NCBI GenBank assembly: GCA_037013685.1
Contig: CM072893.1
Coordinates: 22,773,736 to 22,837,735 of the forward strand
Origin: Acridotheres tristis
Lineage: Eukaryota; Chordata; Aves; Passeriformes; Sturnidae
Direction: 5' to 3'
DNA length: 64,000 nucleotides
Shown here: positions 12,501 through 21,826 of the stretch, piece after piece
How positions within the stretch are numbered: position 1 is the first letter of the stretch
Layout of the letters: each line of letters begins with the position of its first letter
The notes under the pieces: model-generated
What the model was told of the DNA's origin: nothing
Database searches by the model: none
The model's input: the letters and a program-made list of their open reading frames with translations, nothing else
Translations under genes and position numbers: made by a program

Positions 12501-14953
12501 TGAAGTACATGTACAAACTTTTTTAAAGGATAAGCAGTGATAGATGAAATTTAAAAAAAAAAAAAAATTGGACATTAAATCTGAGCTGCAAAATTAGCTA
12601 CTTTGAGTGTTTTTTTTTTCCACGGGTGTTTACTTTTGATAGAACTTTATAGGGTATGCTCTAAGTGACAGGAAGGCAGATAAGAAAGGATGTGTAACTG
12701 GTATCAAACAATACCAAAAGGAAATTATGAAAGCAAGGAAATAATGGCAGTAGAGCAACTAAGAGCAAAAGGTGAAGAGCAGTGTGTATGGAATTAAACT
12801 GGAATCCTGAGGTGCAGGTGTTGCTTATAGCTGAGTTTTGACAGATGATCAGTCAGTTAGTGCTTTGTTGGAACTAATTCCAGCTAATGCTAATGACTGG
12901 AGGACTCACTTCTTTGGTTGACCCTGGAGTCTCCTCTGTAGTACCTGAAGGGCATACTTGGTCAAACTGACCTTTTGACTGAACTTGCCCTTTTTTTTCC
13001 TGCAGGTTGGTTGGAGGTCTGCTCACCCTCAGCCTGGATTACTGTTTTGTCTTAGAAGATGAGGATGGCATATGTGGTTATGCTTTGGGAACAGTTGATG
13101 TAACTCCCTTCATTAAGAAATGCAAAATGTCTTGGATCCCTTTCATGCAAGAAAAGTATACTAAACCAAATAGTGACAAGGAGCTGTCTGAGGCAGAGGT
13201 TGGTATAACCTGTGAGATCAGAACTGCATGCTGAAGTCTTTCCAAAGTGGGTCTTTGTTTTTTTGAGCTCACATGAAATTCAGTTTTTGCACCTTTCTGA
13301 AGATTTGAGCAAGTATTAAAACATCTGATGTATCAGAAGGAGACAGTAAAATTTGCCATTGCCAGCCAGATACAGCTATGTGCTGTAATACACCCACGAG
13401 ATGTACTTTAGTAGTAATCAATGCAGGAAATGTAAAACACCTTCATCTAGAGAAAATGACGTTTTGAAAATAAAGTATTGCTCCTGCTCTGTTCTACTGC
13501 AAAACGCAGTACTAGTTTCCCCATGCTGCAGGTAGAGCACTGAAAGTCACATCATTTTCAGTACTGAAAACAAATTCAAGAGCACTTGTTTTTGGTGTGA
13601 AAATCTATGAGCTATTTGTGGAGTGTGACAGCTGTAAATGGTCAAAGCAGCCTAAAACTGCCCATTAAAAAGGCAAAGAAACAAGATTATCTGTGTGCAA
13701 ACTATTGGTTATGTGTTGGCTTATGTTTTCTTTGACTTGAAGCATGGGTCACTGAGAAGGAGCTTTGCATGTGTCCTTTGATGGTCTTGAGAGGCTTTTC
13801 TAGCCAGTTTTTTTTTGTCTAGAGTACAGACAGCAATCAGCAGATGAGAAACTGAGTGGCCATCAGAGGTGTAGCTGAAAAGCCTGCTGGTTTGGACTTA
13901 CACTCCATGAGCAAAGCAGTCTCCCCTGATAAAGATGAATGAAAATGAAAACCTGGATAATTATTAAATACCTGTTTCCCATATTTTCAGAAAATAATGC
14001 TAAGTTTCCATGAAGAACAAGAAGTATTGCCAGAATCGTTCCTTGCTAACTTCCCATCTTTGATAAAGATTGATATCCACAAAAAAGTGACAGATCCCAG
14101 TGTGGCCAAAAGTATGATGGCCTGCCTGCTCTCTTCTCTAAAAGCTAATGGTAAGCTTCTTGCACTTAGAATTCCTTGTTTCCAAGCTGCATGTCATTTC
14201 TAGGGTGCAGTGCAAATTTTGGAAGATTTGGGTAAATGATTACAAAAGCTTTTGAACAGCTAACCTCTGCTGCCTTGAAAAAGGGAGCTTTTCATTTTAG
14301 CCATTATCCTGCAAATTAGACAGAACTGAGGGAGCAATTTAGCACTGAGAGCACACATCTTTACATCTTGAACGCTGCACAAAAGTTTATATTTTCCCTG
14401 CTGGCATTGGTAATGATGCGTTTTTTGAAGTTTGGCTGTGTGCAGTGGTGAGTAATTACCAAACCTTCAGTATAGGAAGTGCTTGGCTGCCTGCCTTGAC
14501 TGCACTCGCAGTTCCTTTGTGCCACTTGGTGCCCTCTTGCAATGCTGTTTTTTGGAGCCAACATCAGATATTTTTGTGCAGTGGAAGGTGTGCAGAGGGT
14601 TAGTTCAGACTGATGGATGCCTGCAGAGTGCAGTCCTGTTAGGGGATGGTCAGTTGTGCTGCCATAAATCTGGACTCTTGGGCACTATGCTCCATGTGGA
14701 ATTCGTTCACTGATTTACCTGCTAAAATAGGTGGGAACTTTAGGAATATTTTATGTCTATGCTTTTTACAGTAACTCTTCTCCTACAGTATTTTATTTCT
14801 TTTCTTTCTTCTTCAGGCTCCCGTGGGGCTTTTTGTGAAGTGAGACCAGATGATAAAAGAATCTTGGAATTTTACAGCAAGCTGGGTTGTTTTGAAATTG
14901 CTAAAATGGAAGGATTTCCAAAGGATGTTGTTATCCTTGGAAGAAGCCTTTGA
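420..14953 (+). CDS. OGA: Protein O-GlcNAcase (OGA/MGEA5), 5'-truncated by the window edge; 13 exons
   Basis: Hydrolyses O-linked N-acetylglucosamine from Ser/Thr of nuclear and cytoplasmic proteins, opposing OGT. Coding exons: 420-550, 1217-1388, 2259-2357, 2494-2778, 3293-3451, 4715-5325, 5717-5891, 9420-9505, 10363-10467, 12025-12110, 13006-13198, 13991-14150, 14817-14953. Together they give 799 residues in one frame, matching human positions of about 117-916 of 916. Domains in order: the GH84 catalytic domain, with D174/D175 in LLFDDIDHN and with Y219, W278, N280, D285 and N313 all present; the acidic disordered linker in the 611-base exon; the helical stalk; and the C-terminal pseudo-acetyltransferase domain ending VVILGRSL. 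The first about 116 residues, including the start codon, lie upstream of the window. Odd points: the caspase-site context is SVGD rather than SVVD, and one donor is GTTGGT. NPM3 follows on the same strand, the usual vertebrate arrangement. Identification is from protein-family knowledge, not a database search. Confidence 0.98.
1217..1388 (+). CDS. OGA: OGA exon 5: catalytic aspartate pair
   Basis: Encodes [19 protein letters not shown] and onward. The two catalytic Asp codons of substrate-assisted hydrolysis (human D174 and D175) are GAT GAT at 1256-1261. The acceptor is TTAG|GT and the donor TACAG|GTAAAA, leaving one base of a Glu codon for the next exon. Confidence 0.97.
2259..2357 (+). CDS. 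OGA: OGA exon 6: residues 218-250
   Basis: A short 99-base exon. Its second codon, TAC at 2261-2263, corresponds to human Y219, an active-site residue. It reads [15 protein letters not shown] and onward to LWT. The flanks are TGTGCAG| and |GTAAAG, phase 1 on both sides. Confidence 0.96.
2494..2778 (+). CDS. OGA: OGA exon 7: substrate-binding residues W278, N280, D285, N313
   Basis: Encodes [15 protein letters not shown] through [13 protein letters not shown] to RKDVVM. Counting codons from the catalytic pair puts Trp278 at 2574-2576, Asn280 at 2580-2582, Asp285 at 2595-2597 and Asn313 at 2679-2681. All match the human active-site numbering, so there are no indels in this stretch. The donor is ATGA|GTAAGT. 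Confidence 0.97.
3293..3451 (+). CDS. OGA: OGA exon 8: end of catalytic domain
   Basis: Reads [20 protein letters not shown] through [15 protein letters not shown]. An acidic patch is followed by the helix that starts the stalk. Acceptor CTGTAG|, donor AGCA|GTGAGT, phase 1 at both ends. Confidence 0.96.
4180..4300 (-). mobile_element. Degraded CR1-like LINE fragment in OGA intron 8
   Basis: Resembles the reverse complement of an old CR1 segment: GGGAGGGACTTCTTGAGAT, then GAGTCTAACCATCTTGGTCA and TTAGAGCAGGTTGTCC, words typical of these repeats in bird genomes. Heavily diverged, so the boundaries are approximate. Confidence 0.5.
4715..5325 (+). CDS. OGA: OGA exon 9: acidic linker with O-GlcNAc and caspase sites, plus stalk start
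   Basis: The largest exon (611 bases, residues 399-602). It begins [13 protein letters not shown]; the Ser at human position 405, a reported O-GlcNAc site of OGA, is retained. The Asp equivalent to D413, the caspase-3 cleavage position in human OGA, is at 4756-4758, but its neighbours differ from human. A long Glu/Asp/Lys-rich region ([20 protein letters not shown]) precedes the ordered stalk segment containing [20 protein letters not shown]. The donor is AAA|GTGAGT. Confidence 0.97.
5717..5891 (+). CDS. OGA: OGA exon 10: stalk helices
   Basis: Reads [20 protein letters not shown] through MVKSFVQWL, then one base of a Gly codon. Donor TTAG|GTAGGT. In human the short isoform OGA-S is made by reading past this exon's end into the intron. 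The same read-through here would meet a stop at 5924-5926. Confidence 0.97.
5892..9419 (+). other. OGA: OGA intron 10 (3.5 kb), with poly(T) tract and AATAAA
   Basis: The longest OGA intron in the window. It holds a T-rich tract at about 6575-6608 and a plus-strand AATAAA at 8679-8684 that could end an intron-retaining short transcript. I see no further coding exon in it. The rest looks unremarkable. Confidence 0.7.
9420..9505 (+). CDS. OGA: OGA exon 11: residues 661-689
   Basis: An 86-base exon reading [18 protein letters not shown] and on to GEFQ. Too short to stand out as an ORF, but it fits the family sequence exactly and restores the frame between exons 10 and 12. Acceptor CAACAG|, donor CCAG|GTATCA. 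Confidence 0.95.
9690..10060 (+). other. CpG-rich patch inside OGA intron 11
   Basis: In an otherwise CpG-poor intron this stretch repeatedly carries GCGC, GCGCA and CGCGCATGCG words (about 9697-9720, 9776-9805, 9990-10025). It contains an NRF1-like GCGCATGCG core at about 9700-9708. It does not read as an exon of OGA. It could be an old mobile-element remnant or an internal regulatory patch; I cannot tell which. Confidence 0.4.
10363..10467 (+). CDS. OGA: OGA exon 12: residues 690-724
   Basis: Reads [20 protein letters not shown] to RPYFPKDE, exactly 35 codons. It joins the stalk to the pseudo-acetyltransferase domain. Acceptor TTTTCACAG|, donor GAG|GTAACT. Confidence 0.97.
12025..12110 (+). 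CDS. OGA: OGA exon 13: pseudo-HAT domain start
   Basis: Reads [20 protein letters not shown] to DLIGD plus two bases of a Lys codon. It carries several substitutions relative to human ([11 protein letters not shown]), so it is one of the more divergent coding segments here. Acceptor CCTCTTAG|, donor CAA|GTATGT. Confidence 0.95.
13006..13198 (+). CDS. OGA: OGA exon 14: pseudo-HAT core
   Basis: Reads [20 protein letters not shown] through [17 protein letters not shown] to ELSEAE. This is the acetyltransferase-like fold, which is generally regarded as catalytically inactive in vertebrates. The donor is GAG|GTTGGT, with an unusual T at +3. Frame and homology require the junction here. Confidence 0.96.
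13991..14150 (+). CDS. OGA: OGA exon 15: pseudo-HAT domain
   Basis: Reads [20 protein letters not shown] to [11 protein letters not shown] plus one base. Acceptor TTTTCAG|, donor AATG|GTAAGC. Only conservative changes from the vertebrate sequence are evident. Confidence 0.97.
14817..14953 (+). CDS. OGA: OGA exon 16: C-terminus and stop
   Basis: Reads [20 protein letters not shown] to [12 protein letters not shown], with TGA at 14951-14953. The C-terminal end matches the family's usual end exactly. Acceptor CTTCTTCAG|. Confidence 0.97.
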
Positions 14954-17110
14954 AGTGCTTGAGAGCCAACTGTTCCAGTACTGTAGACCCATAACAGCTG
15001 GGCAGGTAGTGGTGGGGATCTTCATATGGTCTAACTGCACAAAGCCAGCAATAAGTCAGCTTGGTAAAAGGGGCTATGCGAAAATCACCCATCACACATT
15101 CAGACTGTAATTTGTTGGAAGGGGATAATGCTGCTGAAAACATTGTTATAACAAAGAGAAACCTTGTCCTCTCCTGGTCCTGTGTGAAGTGCCAAGGAAT
15201 CTTGCATGGGCTATAGCTTCTCAGAGGAATCCCTCTCAATCAGTGCTGTGGTTGACGACAGTTCTCTGCATTCAAGTGTCAACAGAAAATTGGCTTCTGG
15301 CAGAATGCCTATAAAAATGCAGGGTTTTTTTCTGTGTCATAGAGCAGAATGTGCAGTTGGAAGTTGCAGAAATGGGAGGGATTGCTTGTTTCAATCAGCA
15401 TTTTTAAAGATAAGTAGTTACAATTCTATTTTCTACTACCTTTGCGCTTGTTGATAAAGCAATGACCCGTTGTCATTTCTAACGACCATTGGTTCAAGCT
15501 TTGTGTTTTGTTAGGGACAAATGTGCAGTGGTCTGTGGCAGAAGTCACTCAATGACAAACTTGTAAATCTCAGTGTATATAAACTTAGCTGTATGCTGAA
15601 TAACTTTTTGTTTACTGGTTTTTGTAACTTTTTTTTTTTTGAAAATGAAATTGTGTAGGTCCAAGATGGCACTTTTGAAAAATCTAAAACCACAATCGAG
15701 AACCAGTCTGTCCTCAGCACTGACCTTTCTTACTGTGCCTCATATCCAGGGCTAGGAACTGACCATCTTGGGAAAGGGGAGCAGATCCCAACTGACCCTT
15801 CCTTCAGATAGCAGTTTGTCACTGCTTGAGGGTATCATTCTCCTGGGACTGAAACAGCAATTCACAGGATGCTTTGCTGAACCTGTTAATTTTGGTAATG
15901 TTCGCATGGGATTATGGATGAAAGATGGTGAGAGGGAGAGAGAGCTGGCCCACAGCTGGGATTTGTCCTTGGAAGAGTCACCATGTTTCAAAGCCTGTTC
16001 GTACTAGTTTGATTAAATCAGGGTCTTCAAGTCCTGCACATTTGTATCAAATAACTTTTCTATAAGAAATGCCACAATAAGCACATTTTTACACATTATT
16101 TAAATGGTTATCTACTTTTAAATGTTCCAAGAGTTTAATGTTTTTACCCAGGACGGACATGCTTGGTGATGGGATGGAGCTGGTGTCGTATGGGACCTGG
16201 TAGGTAGTTGGATCATTTAATGGGAATGGTATTTCACAGTAGTCCCAGTGTCCCAGACAGGTGATTGGACAATGTACGCACTTTGCAGTACTTTGTTTCT
16301 TCCACCTGCTGCCATCAGCTGTCTATATCTTATGTTTAAATTTTCCTGGGGTTTTTTCAGTGGTGCACAAAGGAAGCTTGGTTACTCTTACAAGCCTCCA
16401 GCTGCATAGAAGTCGATTTGCAACCTGTAATGAATGGCATTAAGACTGCAGTAATGCTCTCTGCAACCTGTAAGGAGATGCTGTGTTTGGCCTTCTGGTG
16501 CAGTCACGTGCAAGACGGTTTTTGTTTGTTTTTTTTTCTTTGCAGAATGTGAATGATTTTTAATGCGGTAGCGAAGTATTTAAGTTGAAACAAGTTCATT
16601 TCATTTTTAGAGAGAGGTATGGGGTTATGCTGTGGGATTTCATTAAGTCCAAGCTGAATGCCACTAGTTTTTATACAGCTTTGAGTGCATGTTGAGTAGC
16701 TGATACCTTGATTTACCAGATGGGAGAGTTTTGTTTCTTCACGGATACCAGACTTATTTTATCTGGATGCATAACATTACAGCATAGGATGCTTGTGGCC
16801 TTATTTCTTGGCTTTTAAGGAGTTGCCACATTTTCTCTTCCTATGAATTTGTTATTATTATAGAAGTTAATTGTCTAAGCCTATGGAATGTCAGGCCAAT
16901 ACCATCATTCTAGGATTGTAAAGTGATATGTTGACATATCTTTCATGGTTATGAATTTTCATTAAGGTTGGAATGCCACTTTCATTAATCTGTTTTAGAT
17001 CAACAGTATCTGTAGCAGAAAAAGACCTGTAAAACTGTATTTGAAGACCATGCGAGAAATAGAATAAAAATTGAGAAGTGAATGTAAATAAATGTGTATT
17101 TTGTGTATGA
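14954..17110 (+). other. OGA: OGA 3' untranslated region
   Basis: About 2.15 kb of AT-rich sequence without coding signal after the OGA stop. Two closely spaced poly(A) signals, AATAAA at 17063-17068 and 17087-17092, are followed by a GT-rich stretch, so cleavage is expected near 17105-17115. The end is inferred from these signals, not from transcript data. Confidence 0.7.
17063..17092 (+). terminator. OGA: OGA poly(A) signals (two AATAAA)
   Basis: AATAAA at 17063-17068 and at 17087-17092, followed by TGTGTATTTTGTGTATG, a plausible GU-rich downstream element. Confidence 0.65.
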
Positions 17111-18239
17111 ACTGGTCCAGAAACAGAAGTAGTTCTGCAACGTACATTACATCACATTGTGTTTGCCCTCGGGATCAGCTGTCAGAGACTTGTGTCTGGT
17201 TTCGGTGTTGGCAGTTGTACATCCACAAAATTTAACTTGGGAGCATAAATACAGAGATACCTAAAGCAAGTAGCTTCCTGCTTAGAGTGACAGCTAAGCA
17301 AGGGGATGGGCCAGGGGTATGAAGAGCATTTTTTTCCTGAGGTCACTTCACAAGAGTTTGTCCACCTACTGCACAAGTGCTGGTGTGGTTCAGAAGCTGT
17401 GCAGTGTGGAGAACAGGATAATGCACAAACCAAGCAGGGAAGTTAGCAGGTGAAAATTTTCTCCTAGCCGGGTAAATGTTCTCTGTTAAAATTAGTAATG
17501 TGTTGCATATAGGTGGCTACATTTTCTTAAAGCCTATTTCATGAGTTTATGACAGATTTGTCTCCGTACAACATAATTTGGCATGAGAAAAGGGAGTGTG
17601 CTCTAATATTGCACCAGACTCTTTTCCTTTAAGGGAGCATAGTGCAGTCGTGGATGCTCCTGCCTCCATCGCTCCAGGGTGGTGGCTGCAGACAGGTCAG
17701 GTCGGGTCAGGTGGCTGCGCAGAGCAGCTGCTGAGAAACACATGGTGTGTGCTTGTGTAACCATTGCTGCACGAGCACTTGCTGCTTTCTGGGACCTGGT
17801 TCAGCTTTTCAAACCTCTTCAGTCATGTTTTTCTTGAACTTACTCCAGCGCAAGCAAAGCGAGTGGCTGGCTAGCAGAGGTCTGTGGTCAGAGCAGAGCC
17901 AGGTTCATCCCCAGAATGCAGTGTGAGCTCGTTGTTAGTGGGGTTTGTTTTAATTAGGCTGCTCCTCTGCACCAAGCAAATTGCTTCCCTTTCTGCTTTG
18001 AAAAGCTGGTCCAGCCCTCTCCTCCTTGCCGTAGATTTTGAAGTAGGACGTTGCCCTCTGAGCTCAAACGCTCCTGTGCCGCAGTCCCCAGTGTCAGGTC
18101 ACGCTGCTCTTGCCCGTGTTTAAAGGGATAGAGATGAACAGGTCCCTCCCGTTGAGGCCCTCCCTCCATCCTTGTCACCCTTCTGTCCCCCCAGTACCCC
18201 TCTTTATTCCCTCAGCCTCCTGGCTCTGTAGGTACCCTG
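17111..18239. other. OGA-NPM3 intergenic spacer
   Basis: About 1.1 kb without a gene. GC content and CpG rise toward NPM3. A direct-repeat nuclear-receptor-like motif lies at 17694-17709. Short open frames on both strands have no recognisable family. Confidence 0.6.
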
Positions 18240-18529
18240 TGTCTCCCACACAGTGCTGGGGCGGCCGCTGCCGTGGGCCGGGATGCTGCCCAGGAGAAGG
18301 GTGATAGGTGAGCAGCCGGTAGTAACGGCCATTTTTCCGGTGTGGCGTTTCCACAGCTGGCGGTGGGGTCAGTAAATGCTGAAGGCCCAGCATGGAAATA
18401 CCCGAATTAAAGGCTGCGGGGCGCTGCCGCAGGACTCTTTGGTTCGGCCCCCGGGGCGGGGCGGCTCGGCTGGGTACGGCACTGCCCGGCCCGCCCCGCT
18501 CCCACACCCGCTCCGTGCGCCGCCGCCTC
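18240..18529 (+). promoter_or_regulatory. NPM3: NPM3 CpG-rich TATA-less promoter (candidate)
   Basis: A GC- and CpG-rich block directly upstream of the NPM3 start codon. It includes CGGCCATTTT (about 18326-18335, YY1-like, reverse orientation) followed by TTCCGG (ETS-like), a pairing common in promoters of growth and nucleolar genes, and a GGGGCGGGGCGG GC box at about 18453-18464. No TATA box is evident. The transcription start is not resolved. Confidence 0.6.
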
Positions 18530-18572
18530 ATGGAGCCGCGCGGGCCCGCCTGCCCCGGCAGCGTCCTCTTCG
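18530..18572 (+). CDS. NPM3: NPM3 exon 1 (coding part)
   Basis: Fourteen codons plus one base, starting ATGGAGCCGCG. The donor CTTCG|GTGAGC splits a Gly codon. The equivalent human exon encodes a longer Ala/Gly-rich N-terminus, and the LFG/FFG junction is shared. Confidence 0.88.
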
Positions 18573-21500
18573 GTGAGCGGGGACACGGGCCAGGGGCCAG
18601 GGATGAATTAGGGAGGTGACTCACCTAAAGTGGGGGGGGTCTGGGACGAGAGGGAGGGTAAGAGAGAACTGGGGGGCAGGAGAGACACGTTGGGGCAATA
18701 AATAAGGGGGCAGGAGAGAAGGAGACTTTGGTGGGTAATGGAGACGGCCTGGAGGCTGGAAAGGCTCGTGTGGGGGCAATAGGACCGGGGGGGGTGGTCA
18801 AAGAGAGACCTGGGGCCAGCAGAGACGTTGTGGGGGAAAGGAGGTAAGACAGAAACGTGGGTATGAAGAGACACGTGGAGGGCATGAAGGGGCCGGGGGG
18901 GAGAACGGTGTGGAGAGATACGTGTGTGACCGGGCTTGGGCGGCAGCAGGCACATGTGAGGGTCCTGGGGCGGTGTGAGGGGAACCGCGTGGGGTCTTCG
19001 TGTTCTGGCGGCTTTGGAGGGCTGGGATTAACGAGGCGGTGTGTTGGCAGCCCGGCTCTCGCCGGCCTCTCTCGCTCCTCCGGTTAATCCCCCGCGCTCC
19101 CACGTCAGCGTTTCGTAGGCGCCTGTCGCAGGGCGGTGGAGCCGTGTCCCTCCTCTCTGGGCGGGGTTTGGGCCGGGCCATGGAGCCGCGGCTGCCTCGT
19201 GGCTGCTCTGCGCTGCCCTGCTCTCAAACGCGTGTGCGGCTCAGCGCACCCTGTCCTGGGCGGGGAGCGGAGCTGCGGCTCCCCCAGGCCTTTTATGCAG
19301 CTGGGGTTTACTGCTCTCTTTGGTAAGTTGAATATATAAGCACGGGAAGAAAGAGATCCTGCCCCAGGCTGCGCTCCTGAAGGCAGATTCCTCTCCCTTG
19401 GAGATGCCGGCACTGGTATGCAGGGCTCAGCTCTGTGTTTTTCCGATCAACCTCACGTTGGTGAATCATCTTGCAATAAGTAAAAGCATCCAGGGCAGTT
19501 TAGTCCCTCCCTTTGGTCGGCTAAATCCTGATCCTAAGAGTTAAAGACGTAGTTACACATCTCCCTAGTTTTTGTAAGCATCTGAAGTATGTAATAAAAT
19601 ATGTCTCAAAACTTCTTTTGAGGGACTCCAGCTCCCTGCAGTTTGGCCTGGCACAATCCTCCTCTTGGGCTGTGCCTCACAGACACTCTGTGTCTGACTC
19701 TGCTTCCAGAGTCCCATCCAAGAAAAAGTTGCACTGGCATGTGCAAAATCACTGTTTTGTCTGCTCTCTCCTGTTTCCCATAGTGGTGTGCCCTGACTGT
19801 TCTGCTCTCCGGAGGGGAAGAACCTTGCCCTGCCAGTGCTTGAGGATCTTGGTTGCCCGTGGGCATTGCTTCATGGCAGCCCGCTTTGGGGATACCAGGT
19901 TTTGTCCATGCATGGTACAGAGGCAGCTGCGTCGTTTCCTGGGACCCTGGAGTGCAGGGTGGCCTGGTCTGATGCTGCTTCTCATGCAAGAAAATAAAGC
20001 GTTTTAGGGGTGCCATGAGCATGTCTGGCCAGAGTTCCCCCTCAGAACGTTTGCCTGTAGTGACTGGTGTTGTGTAATGCTTGCTACTGCTTTTCTAATC
20101 TCCTCCTTCTAGGCTGTGAGCTGACTGCCAGTACCAAATCCTACACATTTCAGGTGGATGAAGAAGATGACTCTGACCACATTTTAGCACTATCCGTGGT
20201 AAGAGAAATGTGAATTAACTGTGCTTGTTCTCTCCTGTAGTCGCCCATATCCTTATACTCCTTTTCCAGGCTCATCCTCTCTTGGCTGGGCTGGATCAGG
20301 GGTTCTCAACCCTTGACTGAGGTCTCAGGGCAGGACACAAGAGTTTATCCATCATACGGAGGTGCTTGTGCAAAGCCTGTGGTGGTGGGAGACTGCTGAG
20401 TAGGGGGATGCTCCAGGCAGGTGAAGAAAATTATTTTTCCCTTGTATTTGACCTTCCTGGAGCTTCACACCAGATTCACACCAGCTAGGTCTCTGGCTTG
20501 TTGCTCCCCAAGCCCAGATAGGTGCAGGGCTTCATTCCTGGCTCTCCCTGGGGATGTTTTCTATCCTGGGAGTACAGAAGCTGCCAGCATGGTTCAGATC
20601 AGCAGAAAATACAGCTCAGGTGCCATCCCTTGAGGTGACTGCAGTAACAGCTGTCACAGATGGGAAAGGCACAGAGCCCTCTCTGAGACAGTCGGAACAA
20701 TTGCTATGGGGTTGTTCAGTGCTCTCCCTGTTTTGTAGAGCAGCATCCCCACACCTTGCATGACATCTGGGCTGGTAGCATTGCTGAGGATTACTTGTCC
20801 TGTGGAGAGCTCCAGCTGTCCCAGATGTGTCTCTTGCACAGCATTTGTTCACAATCTCCACTCCCACCCAGGTGTCCCTCACGGACGGTGCCAAGGATGA
20901 GTGCAACGTGGTGGAAGTGGTTGGGCGGAACCATGAGAACCAAGAGATAGCTGTGCCTGTGGCAAATCTGAAGTTGTCATGCCAGCCCTTGGTAAGAGGT
21001 TGATTTGAAGACTTGGGGGTGGATGGCTGCAGCGAACAGGACAGCTCGGGATGTTTGTGGATCCTGATGTAGGATCTGCAGCTCACAGGCAAATGCCCTG
21101 GCTACCCTTGGCCTGGCTGCAGGTGCCCTCAGATGGACGTGTTTGATTGGGCCAGGTACTGTACTGGGAACTACAGGATATTCTGCTTTTTGTCTCTGCC
21201 CCAACTCAGTTTCATCTCTGCTCTTTGCAGCTGAGTCTGGACAACTTCAAGCTGCAGCCTCCAGTGACCTTTCGCCTGGCAGCGGGCTCTGGGCCAGTGC
21301 ACCTTGCTGGCTGGCACAGGATCAGTAAGGACTGAAGGGTGGGGAAAGACTTGGGATAAGGGAGGGGTATGAAGTGTCAACAATGGCCAGGGAGCCGCTG
21401 GGAAATGCACTGGATGCTACCTGGCATGCATGCTCTGTCTTTCCTTTGTGCTGGTTCCCCAGGGGCCATCTCAGTGCAGGGATTCCTTCCCTACCACAAG

Positions 21501-21826
21501 GCCCTGCATGGGAAAAGGGGTCTGGATATCTCAAACTGTCCCCCTTTTTTGTGTCTAGCTGTCACCATTCCCCTCTGAGACCTCCCTCCAGCTGGGATGC
21601 TGCTTATTTCCCACTGTTACCTGCTATGAAAGGTGTCAGAGCTCCCTGGGCTGCTCTGCTCTTGGGTTGTCTTGTGGGCCAGTTGTATTTGCACAGACAT
21701 ACATTGGTGAGTAACAGTTACTTGTGTGTCCCAGTGCACAGGGAAGATGCTTCCTTTGAGGAGGACGATGACTTGTCCGAGGAGGATGAGGAGGAGCTTC
21801 CTCCTATTAAGCCAGCCAAGAAGTAG
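18530..21826 (+). CDS. NPM3: Nucleoplasmin-3 (NPM3), complete, 5 coding exons, 144 aa
   Basis: A nucleolar histone-chaperone-family protein that, from work on mammals, associates with NPM1 and influences ribosome biogenesis and chromatin. Coding exons: 18530-18572, 20113-20198, 20872-20991, 21231-21324, 21735-21826, all in frame. The nucleoplasmin core spans roughly residues 12-115 and contains LFGCEL, DECNVVEVVGRNHENQEIAV, NLKLSCQP and LQPPVTFRL. An acidic tract (EEDDDLSEEDEEE, residues 123-135) and a short PPIKPAKK tail follow. There is no long basic C-terminal region, as expected for NPM3 rather than NPM1. The start MEPRGPACPGSVLFG is the only in-frame ATG before the donor and leaves an N-terminus about 30 residues shorter than human. 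It sits between OGA and FGF8, the conserved location. Alternatives such as NPM2 are unlikely given the neighbourhood. Confidence 0.96.
18620..18930 (+). repeat. Degenerate G-rich minisatellite-like tract in NPM3 intron 1
   Basis: Recurring degenerate blocks built from GAGAGACACGT / AGAGACGTTG / GAGATACGTG words alternating with GGGGGCA and GGGGGG runs. The plus strand is strongly purine-rich, and several runs of four or more G could support G-quadruplexes. Unit length is irregular (about 40-60 bases) and was judged by eye. Confidence 0.5.
20113..20198 (+). CDS. NPM3: NPM3 exon 2
   Basis: Reads GCELTASTKSYTFQVDEEDD to HILALSV. This is the first strand of the nucleoplasmin core with the A1 acidic cluster (DEEDD). 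Acceptor CCTTCTAG|, donor GTG|GTAAGA. Confidence 0.95.
20872..20991 (+). CDS. NPM3: NPM3 exon 3: nucleoplasmin signature
   Basis: Exactly 40 codons reading VSLTDGAKDECNVVEVVGRN to LKLSCQPL, the most conserved part of the family (core beta-barrel). Acceptor CCACCCAG|, donor CTTG|GTAAGA. Confidence 0.97.
21231..21324 (+). CDS. NPM3: NPM3 exon 4
   Basis: Reads LSLDNFKLQPPVTFRLAAGS to GWHRI plus one base. It encodes the last barrel strands. Acceptor CTTTGCAG|, donor ATCA|GTAAGG. Confidence 0.96.
21735..21826 (+). CDS. NPM3: NPM3 exon 5: acidic tail and stop
   Basis: Two bases complete a Met codon, then HREDASFEEDDDLSEEDEEE and on to PAKK, with TAG at 21824-21826. The exon probably continues untranslated to a GTGAGG donor at 21859. 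Confidence 0.93.

Noticed and set aside
19180..19326. MEPRLPRGC... frame as an alternative NPM3 first exon
   Set aside because: The available donor gives the wrong phase for exon 2 and leads at once to a stop; kept only as a finding about the repeated start context.
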